Below, piece after piece: positions 1 to 5,518 of a DNA stretch of 9,568 nt. The first letter of the stretch is position 1. The number at the start of each line of letters is the position of its first letter. Under the pieces are notes generated by a model. The model saw only the letters and a program-made list of their open reading frames with translations. It did no database searches and was not told the origin of the DNA. Source of the stretch: Mailhella sp. (GTDB taxonomy: Bacteria; Desulfobacterota; Desulfovibrionia; Desulfovibrionales; Desulfovibrionaceae); NCBI GenBank assembly GCA_017411945.1, contig JAFQPD010000033.1, positions 1 to 9,568 of the forward strand, in the 5' to 3' direction. The translations under genes and the position numbers were made by a program.

Positions 1-1328
1 AGTCCCTCATACCAGTCCTTGAGATTGAAAAGTTCAAGGTGGGTGAAGCGGCAGTCGCAGTCGTAAAGCAGTTCCAGCACATCCGGCACGTTGAGTCCGG
101 CAAGGTTCAGGATAAGGCGGTAGCCGGTATGCATGGACGTGAGCCGTTCTGCCATCTGCGAAGGGGATCTGGTAAACATGGCCGGCAGATCCTCTGCTCC
201 GGAACCGACGGCAGGAAGATCAGCCCCTTCCAGCCAGTCTCTGGCAATGACGGCGTTTGTCAGGGCATCGAGTTCCGCAAGTTCACGCTCTGCCGCTCCG
301 GTCTCCTCATTTCCAGAAGCAATGCGTTCTTTGATTTTTTCGGCTCTCTGCCGGACGAAGGGAAGTATGTGGCTGTGGATGCATTCGGCAAGGTGAACGA
401 AGGATGGCTGTCCAAGGCCTACTTTATTTATGAAACAAGCTTCTTCCAGCCTGGGAATGTCTACGCCCCAGGCTTTTTCCAGCGTCAGGCGACGGCCTTC
501 GTTCCACGTCTCCATGGCTTCCAGCGTTCTTTCCTTACGCCAGACCACAGCCGCACGGCCTTCCTCGATAATAGCCTGCATTTCTTCTGTCTTAAGAAAT
601 TCGAGGAAATCCGACACGGCACCGAAGCCGCGCGGTACCCACACCATGCTGACCCATCTGCCCCGGAACGGACAGCTCACTTCGAGCCCCACACGAACCT
701 GAATGCCCATAATGGCGCCGGCTTCGAGAAGTTCCTTGGCCGCATCGTAGTCGATATAGTTGGAATACATTACCGTCAGGTGGCGTATCCCCTTGATCCA
801 TGCGTCCATGATAAGGTGCGTTGGAGTCTTGCGACCGCGGGAATGAGCATCGTAGACATGGTCATCGAAAGAGAGCTGGTTCCATTCTTCCGGCATTTCC
901 GGCAGGTGATAGCGAGCCAGCATTTTTCGAACGACGCGCGGAGTGCCTGAAGCGGCCTTGCGGAAGTCATGCGCAAGCTTGAGCCGAGTAAGCGACGAGT
1001 CGGCGCGAACAAGATCCTTCATGATCTGCAGCAGTACGCGTGCCGTGTTGCGCCGAAGCGTGGAATGGGCGCTGCTCATCACTTCATTATACAAAGCCTG
1101 AAGAGCCATGAGTCTGTCGTCCGCCTGTCCCACTTCGAGATTGGTGAGAAGGTTGATGACGGCGTAGGCTACCCTGTGCACAGGAGAAAGCGCCAGCCCC
1201 TTGATGCCGTGAGGGTGAAGGTTTGCATCGAACACACGGCTTTGCTCTCTGTTGGGGCATTCAAGTATACGATTGACAATATTCAGTATCTCTCTGTCCT
1301 GCTTATCGAAATACATCTGCATCGACAT
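1..1328 (-). CDS. Large hypothetical protein, 3' end beyond window
   Basis: The minus strand is open without a stop from the ATG at 1328 to the left edge, giving 442 codons and an unfinished C-terminus. The next in-frame codon set upstream reaches a TAA without another ATG, so 1328 is the first ATG; ATGs at residues 3 and 5 are alternatives, and the ribosome site is weak. I do not recognise the family. The first 150 residues look helical and soluble. At 155-166 there is an Asp/His-rich stretch (DDHVYDAHSRGR), then helices and strands (RHLTVMYSNYIDYDAAKELL near 182-201, MGIQVRVGLEV near 207-217) that recall the start of a PHP/TIM-barrel metal hydrolase. The usual HxH is HxY here, so this is only a suggestion. 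No signal peptide or membrane segment is visible. Two Cys (424, 426) lie near the visible end. It has its own promoter and appears tightly regulated. Confidence 0.8.
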   Translation of the reverse strand, partial: MSMQMYFDKQDREILNIVNRILECPNREQSRVFDANLHPHGIKGLALSPVHRVAYAVINLLTNLEVGQADDRLMALQALYNEVMSSAHSTLRRNTARVLLQIMKDLVRADSSLTRLKLAHDFRKAASGTPRVVRKMLARYHLPEMPEEWNQLSFDDHVYDAHSRGRKTPTHLIMDAWIKGIRHLTVMYSNYIDYDAAKELLEAGAIMGIQVRVGLEVSCPFRGRWVSMVWVPRGFGAVSDFLEFLKTEEMQAIIEEGRAAVVWRKERTLEAMETWNEGRRLTLEKAWGVDIPRLEEACFINKVGLGQPSFVHLAECIHSHILPFVRQRAEKIKERIASGNEETGAAERELAELDALTNAVIARDWLEGADLPAVGSGAEDLPAMFTRSPSQMAERLTSMHTGYRLILNLAGLNVPDVLELLYDCDCRFTHLELFNLKDWYEG

Positions 1329-1375
1329 AGGAGTCTTACCTCGCCAAGGTATGAAAGAGAAAAGCCTTCCTTACA

Positions 1376-1412
1376 CCTTTGCCGCGAAGTCCGTAGACAA
1401 ACGCGGCAAAGG
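1376..1412 (-). promoter_or_regulatory. Leader hairpin upstream of the 1328 gene
   Basis: CCTTTGCCGCG (1376-1386) and CGCGGCAAAGG (1402-1412) are a perfect 11-bp inverted repeat around a 15-nt loop, which itself holds GTC/GAC pairs. It lies about 48 nt before the start codon and inside the predicted transcript (start near 1476). On the minus strand it is followed by a pyrimidine stretch with four Ts about 12 nt later, so it is not a classic terminator. It could be an attenuator, an RNA-protein site or an mRNA-stabilising stem; the role is inferred, the repeat is seen. Confidence 0.55.
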
Positions 1413-1450
1413 GCCTGAGGAGAGGCATTTTGCGGAACTGAGCCTCACTC

Positions 1451-1497
1451 TTTGTTACGCGAACATGTCATTTGTTAAGCGAATGTTACAAATGTTA
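1451..1497. repeat. Direct-repeat operator cluster over the promoter
   Basis: TTTGTTACGCGAA (1451-1463) and TTTGTTAAGCGAA (1471-1483) match at 12 of 13 positions and start exactly 20 bp apart, two helical turns. TGTTA also recurs at 1484-1488 and 1493-1497, so four boxes lie in 45 bp. CATTTGT (1469-1475) and ACAAATG (1488-1494) form an inverted pair. The cluster covers the -10 box and the start point of the predicted minus-strand promoter, the usual place for a repressor. The binding protein is unknown. Confidence 0.55.
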
Positions 1498-1511
1498 AGA
1501 TAATGTGTCAA
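1483..1511 (-). promoter_or_regulatory. Sigma-70-type promoter of the 1328 gene
   Basis: On the minus strand the -35 box is a perfect TTGACA (1511-1506), followed by a 17-bp spacer and a -10 box TAACAT (1488-1483, 4 of 6 consensus). This predicts a start near 1476 and a leader of about 148 nt before the ATG at 1328. TGTTA boxes overlap the -10. Strong by sequence; activity not shown. Confidence 0.65.
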
Positions 1512-1536
1512 TAGTTAAAACTTTCACAATTTCTAA

Positions 1537-1553
1537 ACGCTGCCTGGCAGCGT
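1537..1553. promoter_or_regulatory. Perfect 17-bp palindrome upstream of promoter
   Basis: ACGCTGCCTGGCAGCGT has 8-bp arms around a central T. Its centre is about 70 bp upstream of the predicted start of the 1328 gene, a typical position for an activator or a second operator. It could instead fold into a 7-bp stem with a CTG loop; the plus strand continues ATTTTCT, so a weak terminator is the alternative, but no plus-strand gene ends here. Confidence 0.4.
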
Positions 1554-1743
1554 ATTTTCTCTGCCCCTGGAAGTCGCCTGAAATTTTAAATTTCAAAATA
1601 TCTATTTATAATCAATTAGTTATATACATATAGCCAATACTAACTCTCAAAAAAGAAAAACAATACGTCGTGAACAATGACTGATGAACGCCCGTAAAAG
1701 AGAGGAGGAAAACGTAACATTGCCGTCCTTTCTTCAAAATGCC
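1554..1743. other. AT-rich intergenic region, no gene
   Basis: No coding frame with a start and ribosome site is seen. The stretch is AT-rich and contains the palindrome TGAAATTTTAAATTTCA (1579-1595, central T), possibly a further protein site for the leftward promoter, and a purine-rich run near 1700-1710. It is the flank into which the IS relic inserted. Confidence 0.5.
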
Positions 1744-1752
1744 CTAGTCTCG

Positions 1753-1765
1753 ACTTGATCTGACA
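1753..1765 (+). repeat. Left terminal inverted repeat of the IS relic
   Basis: ACTTGATCTGACA is the perfect 13-bp match to the right end. A further TC one base inward also matches (CTC versus GTC). Confidence 0.75.
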
Positions 1766-1784
1766 CTCGCTCTTGAAAAAAGAG

Positions 1785-1851
1785 AGGGAACTCCGTTTTG
1801 ATGGAAATAGCAAGCAACCATCAAACGGGCCCTGTGCCCACGGAGTTCCCT
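1785..1851 (+). promoter_or_regulatory. Stem burying the transposase ribosome site
   Basis: AGGGAACTCCGT (1785-1796) is a perfect 12-bp complement of ACGGAGTTCCCT (1840-1851). The adjacent TTTGATGG (1797-1804) pairs with CCATCAAA (1818-1825), giving 20 bp in total. The bulge between the right-hand arms can fold as GGGC(1827-1830)/GCCC(1836-1839), making a three-way junction. The right arm contains the GGAG that precedes the transposase ATG at 1852. Transcripts entering from outside would form the stem and hide the start, a known way for IS elements to limit transposase made from host promoters; a transcript starting inside the left arm would escape. Confidence 0.6.
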
Positions 1852-2310
1852 ATGAACAGTTTCAATCAAAACGTCATCAAACACAAGACCGGCTTTCTCA
1901 ATCTCGCAGCAGAACTCGGAAACATTTCCCGTGCGTGCAGGATCATGGGCTTTTCCCGGGATACGTTCTACCGGTATCAAGCCGCACGCGATGCCGGCGG
2001 TATCGAGGCCTTGTTTGAGGTCAGCAGAAAAAAACCGAACTTGAAAAATAGGGTGGACGAGATGACCGAGCAGGCAGTTTGTGAGTTTGCTCTGGCATTT
2101 CCGGCACACGGACAGCTTAGGGCAAGTAATGAGTTGCGAAAGAAAGGAGTCTTCGTTTCGCCGTTAGGCGTCCGTTCCATCTGGCTGAGGAACGGATTGG
2201 CATCAATGAAACAGAGGCTGGCCGCTCTCGAACGGAAGTCCGCCGAAGAGGGACTCATCCTCACGGAAGCGCAAGTCCAGGCTCTGGAACGAAAAAGTCG
2301 GACAGCTTAA
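1852..2310 (+). pseudogene. IS481-family transposase, N-terminal fragment
   Basis: The 152-residue product begins MNSFNQNVIKHKTGFLNLAA and carries a helix-turn-helix DNA-binding domain (GNISRACRIMGFSRDTFYRY, about residues 23-42), then the conserved IS481-type segment with KNRVDE, FPAHGQ, SNELRKKGVFVS and SIWLR. It stops with SRTA right after an ALERK motif, where family members continue into the rve/DDE integrase core; full proteins are about 340-350 residues. All catalytic acidic residues are therefore missing. Another frame from 2297 to 2344 (VGQLNYSYNG...) may be the displaced original C-terminus, which would put a frame-changing deletion near 2291-2297. The ATG at 1852 is preferred over the one at 1801 because family homology starts there and GGAG lies 6 bp upstream. 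Confidence 0.8.
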
Positions 2311-2345
2311 TTACTCGTACAATGGCTCTCCTCAAAACGGATGAC

Positions 2346-2358
2346 TGTCAGATCAAGT
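2346..2358 (-). repeat. Right terminal inverted repeat of the IS relic
   Basis: TGTCAGATCAAGT is the exact reverse complement of 1753-1765. CTAG follows 5 bp further out. Confidence 0.75.
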
Positions 2359-2558
2359 GTGAACTAGTACAAGTGCTGGTATTGTTATGAAGATCATAAA
2401 GGTCAAATAATTTTATCGGATTCTCCTTGGTGACGGGTTGTCCCAGAGCTCAGGGAATCCATTAGTTTCGCAGAGTGTTATTGAGGAATGAATCGTCTAT
2501 AGACAATGGCTTCTTGGGTAGATGTTTGATAAACTTAGGTGGGAATTTACCTTAAATA

Positions 2559-2586
2559 CATCAGGCCGCCTGAAGGCGGCCTGATG
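2559..2586 (-). terminator. GC-rich hairpin, probable priA-side terminator
   Basis: CATCAGGCCGCCT (2559-2571) and AGGCGGCCTGATG (2574-2586) are perfect 13-bp complements, folding with a 4-nt loop. On the minus strand the stem is followed by UAUUUAAGG, which is moderately U-rich; on the plus strand by GCGTTAAAAG. It lies about 230 nt downstream of the priA stop. Direction is the uncertain part. Confidence 0.5.
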
Positions 2587-2643
2587 GCGTTAAAAGTAAA
2601 GGGGGGATAGCTCCTCAGGTGGGGATGAGCGCGACCAAGAGAA

Positions 2644-2712
2644 GAATACCCACATTCATCCGAAGAAATCCACTCACATCTTTTTAATTTGTGAGTATTT
2701 TTGCGGGTATTC
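2644..2712. repeat. Nested inverted repeat
   Basis: GAATACCC (2644-2651) pairs with GGGTATTC (2705-2712), enclosing a second pair ACTCACA (2672-2678) / TGTGAGT (2690-2696) with an 11-nt loop. ATTTTTG follows the inner stem on the plus strand. No gene is attached to it. Confidence 0.4.
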
Positions 2713-2717
2713 CGTTT

Positions 2718-2770
2718 AATATTTGTAAATTAATCATTATATTTCATAATATTATAAATTTACAAATATT
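2718..2770. repeat. AT-rich inverted repeat downstream of priA
   Basis: AATATTTGTAAATT (2718-2731) and AATTTACAAATATT (2757-2770) are perfect 14-bp complements. Inside them ATTAT (2736-2740) pairs with ATAAT (2746-2750) around ATTTC. It begins about 48 bp after the priA stop on the minus strand and could protect the 3' end, act as a DNA cruciform, or mark an older insertion. Confidence 0.5.
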
Positions 2771-2817
2771 TCTTCAGAAAGTTTCCTTCCCTCCCCCTGC
2801 AAAATCTTTCCCCCCCC

Positions 2818-5271
2818 CTACAGCATATTCACCGGGTCGAGATCCAGCGTGATGCGCAAGTCGCGGGGCAGGGGGCCGAGTTCGCGCAGGGCGGCGGCGT
2901 AGGCTTTGCGTATGCTCTGCCAGTCTGCGGCTTTTACGAGGCACTGGAAGCGTGAGCGGCCCTGTATGCGGGCCAGCGGGGCCGGAGCCGGGCCCAGTAT
3001 GGTGAGGCCGAGGGCGCGGCCGTGCTGGCGCAGGGCTGCGGAGAACTGGTTTACGCGGCTCTGGCCTTCGTTCCAGTCCCACGGGAAGGAAAGCCGTATG
3101 AGGGCCAGCTTCACGAAGGGGGGGTACCGCCTCTGCTGGCGCAGGGCTAGTTCGTACTCGTAGAAGCCTTCGTAGTCGCCCGTTTTTACGAAATCCCAGC
3201 AGTAATGGCTGATGTCGCGGGTCTGGATGAGCACGCGGCCCGGCTTTTCTCCGCGCCCCGCACGGCCGGCGGACTGCACGAGAAGCTGGAAGGTGCGCTC
3301 GGCGGAGCGATAGTCCGGCATGTTCAGGCCCATGTCGCCGTCGGCGATAAGGGCCAGCGTGACGTTGGGGAAGTGATGCCCCTTGGAGAGCATCTGCGTG
3401 CCTACGAGCACCTGCGCTTCCTGACGAGAGAAGGAGGCGAGAATCTCCTCCATGCGGCCGGGACGGCTGGTGCTGTCGCGATCGAGCCTAAGTATGCGCC
3501 CACCGGGAGGCAGGATGCCGGCAAGCTCCTCACCTGCCAGCGATTCCTCAAGCTTTTCCGTGCCTTCGCCCATGGGCAGGAAGTTCAGGCTGCCGCATTT
3601 GGCGCAGGGGGAAGGGTAGGGGCGCGTGTGCCCGCAGTAGTGGCATACCATCTGCTCGCGGCGTTTGTGGTAGGTGAGGGCGATGTCGCAGTTGGGGCAG
3701 CGAGCCACAGTTCCGCAGTCGAGGCAGTACATGAGCGGGGCGTAGCCGCGGCGGTTGAGCATGACCACGGCCTGCTCGCCGCGCCGCACGGTCTCGCGCA
3801 GGGCCTCCACGGCGCGGGGGGAGAGCAGGCGGGAGGCAGGCTGGTCCTTGATGTCCACCAGCTCTATTTCCGGCAGAGAGCCGCCGCCTACGCGGTTCGT
3901 GAGCCGGGCCATCGGGAAGGCACCCTGCTGGGCCGCATGGAACGTCTTAATGTCCGGCGTGGCCGAACCCAGTACCAGCAAAGAGCGGTGGCGGCGGGCG
4001 CGTTCCCAAGCCACCTCCTTGGCTTGATAGGGGATATGGTCTTCCTGCTTGAAGGAGCCGTCGTGCTCTTCGTCAAGGACTATGGCGCCGAGGGGCGGCA
4101 TGGGAAGGAAGAGTGCAGAGCGTGTGCCGATGATGAGGCAGGGTTCACGGCGTTCGGCAAGGCGGCGGAAAGTGCGCTCCCTCTGCGGCTGGCTCTGGTA
4201 GCCGTGGTAGAAGAAGATGGGTATGCCGGGGAAACGCTGTTCCGCATCGCGCCGGAGCTTGAGGGCGATGGCTACTTCCGGCGCAAGGATGAGCGCGGAG
4301 CGGCCTCTCTGGAAGCAGGCATAGGCAAGTTCAAGGTAAACGGCGGTCTTGCCCGAACCGGTGATGCCGAAAAGCAGATGAGCGAAGGGGACGGATTCGC
4401 CGGCGGCAAGGCTGTCCATGGCGGCGCGGAAACCGTCGAGCGCGGAACTCTGGTCGGCGGAAAGGAGGAAAGGTGCGTCAGGCGGCGGCAGGAGATCTTC
4501 TCCGGGTTCGACTTCGTCGCCTTCCGCATTGGCGGGGCGCAGTTCGATGAGTTTGGCCTTGACCAGTGCGGTGAGCGTGGCGGAAGAGTCGGGCAGGGCA
4601 TCGCGCAGGCGGCGTCGCGGCACGGCACCATGCTGGAGCAGCCAGTCGAGGAGTTCGCGCTGCTTCACGGCATTGGGGCGCACAGGCCACGGCGGTTCGC
4701 AGGTGAGCACGCAGAGTTCGCCGTCGGCGGCGTCTTCGGCAAGCATGAGAAGTTCGGCCCGGCCTTCCATGTAGTCGCGGGCCAGAACGAGGCGTTCGGC
4801 CTCCGGCATGGAGGGGATGTCGCGCAGGGCGAAGAGGCGGGGCTTTCGGCCTTTGCCGCCGAGGTCGGGCAGATACTGGCGCACGCGGATGCGGGCCGTG
4901 ATGCGCAGCCCCTGTGGCAGGAGGTTGCCGAGGATCCTGCCAGGGGAGGAGTACTGGCGGGCGGCAAGCTGTTCCACCGTGTCCATATAGTCGCGCGGCA
5001 GGAGCGGCGTGAGCTCGAGCGGCCACGTCAGAGGGCGGATCTTGATATCATCTGCCCTGCCTGCACTGTGCTGGCCGGAGGCAGCTCCGGCAAGTGCGCG
5101 TTCGTCATCATCGGGGAAGACGGCTGTCACCACGCCCACGCGGATGGCGCCGTTGCCAAGCGGAACGGCCACGCGCAGGCCGGGCTTCCAGTCGAAACCG
5201 GGAAAGCCTTCGGGCGTTGCGTAGGTCAGCGTCGTGAATGGCGGCGTGCATATGGCGACATGGCAGAGCAT
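2818..5271 (-). CDS. priA: Primosomal protein N', replication restart helicase PriA
   Basis: PriA is a 3'-5' superfamily 2 DNA helicase that recognises stalled or collapsed forks and reloads the replicative helicase. The 817-residue product, somewhat longer than the E. coli protein of about 730, has all the hallmarks: an N-terminal fork-binding region (1-105), a winged-helix-like part near 205-250, Walker A GITGSGKT (302-309), DEEH (400-403), GSATPD (435-440), eight zinc-binding Cys in four CxxC pairs (516/519, 525/528, 543/546, 556/559), GTQMLSKGHHFPNV (624-637), and QSAGRAGRG (666-674). The extra length lies mainly in the linker before Walker A. Start ATG 5271 has AGGT about 9 nt upstream and suits the N-terminal fold. 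It lies about 250 bp downstream of the Fe-S gene with hairpins between, so it is probably a separate unit. The stop codon TAG is followed directly by more Gs (nine in a row). Confidence 0.97.
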   Translation of the reverse strand: MLCHVAICTPPFTTLTYATPEGFPGFDWKPGLRVAVPLGNGAIRVGVVTAVFPDDDERALAGAASGQHSAGRADDIKIRPLTWPLELTPLLPRDYMDTVEQLAARQYSSPGRILGNLLPQGLRITARIRVRQYLPDLGGKGRKPRLFALRDIPSMPEAERLVLARDYMEGRAELLMLAEDAADGELCVLTCEPPWPVRPNAVKQRELLDWLLQHGAVPRRRLRDALPDSSATLTALVKAKLIELRPANAEGDEVEPGEDLLPPPDAPFLLSADQSSALDGFRAAMDSLAAGESVPFAHLLFGITGSGKTAVYLELAYACFQRGRSALILAPEVAIALKLRRDAEQRFPGIPIFFYHGYQSQPQRERTFRRLAERREPCLIIGTRSALFLPMPPLGAIVLDEEHDGSFKQEDHIPYQAKEVAWERARRHRSLLVLGSATPDIKTFHAAQQGAFPMARLTNRVGGGSLPEIELVDIKDQPASRLLSPRAVEALRETVRRGEQAVVMLNRRGYAPLMYCLDCGTVARCPNCDIALTYHKRREQMVCHYCGHTRPYPSPCAKCGSLNFLPMGEGTEKLEESLAGEELAGILPPGGRILRLDRDSTSRPGRMEEILASFSRQEAQVLVGTQMLSKGHHFPNVTLALIADGDMGLNMPDYRSAERTFQLLVQSAGRAGRGEKPGRVLIQTRDISHYCWDFVKTGDYEGFYEYELALRQQRRYPPFVKLALIRLSFPWDWNEGQSRVNQFSAALRQHGRALGLTILGPAPAPLARIQGRSRFQCLVKAADWQSIRKAYAAALRELGPLPRDLRITLDLDPVNML

Positions 5272-5402
5272 GGTTCAGTGATACCTCATTTCTCACTGCA
5301 GGAAAAGGCAGGGGGAATGCCTCCGCCCGGCGAACGGGCGCCTTCCCCGATAAAAAGGATTCTTGAGGTGCCAGACTGCCATAGTTCTGGCTTCAGAAAC
5401 TG

Positions 5403-5429
5403 GAACGCCCCGGAGTGACCGGGGCGTTC
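5403..5429 (-). terminator. Perfect 11-bp GC hairpin after the Fe-S gene
   Basis: GAACGCCCCGG (5403-5413) pairs with CCGGGGCGTTC (5419-5429) around a 5-nt loop. On the minus strand CAGTTTCTG follows, a short U-run, so it is a reasonable but not textbook terminator for the two-gene operon ending at 5519. A smaller stem, GCCAGA/TCTGGC (5370-5391), lies just beyond, and a third, CGCCCG/CGGGCG (5324-5340), lies in the priA leader. Confidence 0.6.
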
Positions 5430-5439
5430 GCAACAGATC

Positions 5440-5501
5440 AGCCAAGAGCGGAAGACGTAGGCGGAAGGGGAGAAATCCTCTAGGTCTCCCGCTCGCTGGC
5501 T
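5440..5501 (-). other. Structured 3' untranslated region
   Basis: AGCCA (5440-5444) pairs with TGGCT (5497-5501), GAGCGG (5446-5451) with CCGCTC (5489-5494), and GAGA (5470-5473) with TCTC (5485-5488), giving a long interrupted stem just beyond the Fe-S gene stop and before the terminator hairpin. It may shield the mRNA end or be a processed 3' RNA; only the pairing is seen. Confidence 0.35.
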
Positions 5502-5518
5502 GGCGGAGGATCAGGAGA

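Larger units (their letters stand above)
1748..2363 (+). mobile_element. IS481-family relic, internally deleted
   Basis: Two inverted copies of ACTTGATCTGACA (1753-1765, and reversed at 2346-2358) frame a transposase fragment. CTAG lies exactly 5 bp outside each copy (1744-1747 and 2364-2367) and is a plausible 4-bp target duplication, though CTAG is its own reverse complement and could be chance. The element is about 616 bp, whereas IS481-type elements are usually 1.0-1.3 kb. The ends and the 5' part of the transposase gene remain but the catalytic half is gone, so it can only move if a full-length copy elsewhere supplies transposase. The exact outer boundary is uncertain by a few bases. Confidence 0.75.
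2368..2817. other. Non-coding region between IS relic and priA
   Basis: About 450 bp with no convincing gene on either strand. It holds a 13-bp GC hairpin (2559-2586) and two nested sets of inverted repeats (2644-2712 and 2718-2770), described separately, plus a 10-bp palindrome GTCTATAGAC (2495-2504). Base composition becomes strongly AT-rich from about 2680 to 2770. Confidence 0.5.

Noticed and set aside
39..950. Plus-strand 303-codon frame in the left part
   Set aside because: The minus strand is open throughout 1-1328 with a normal protein-like translation and a promoter and start in the right place.
1801..1851. Upstream ATG at 1801 as the transposase start
   Set aside because: It lies in the stem-loop without its own ribosome site; family similarity begins at MNSF, encoded from 1852.
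2495..2504. GTCTATAGAC palindrome
   Set aside because: Ten bases only, no gene or repeat attached; chance is a sufficient explanation.
5355..5375. TGGCAC on the minus strand as a sigma-54 -24 box for priA
   Set aside because: No GC of a -12 box at the required distance.
3205..5418. A 737-codon open frame on the plus strand opposite priA
   Set aside because: It is a mirror of GC-rich codon use; the minus-strand frame has every PriA motif, and the plus frame has no recognisable domain.
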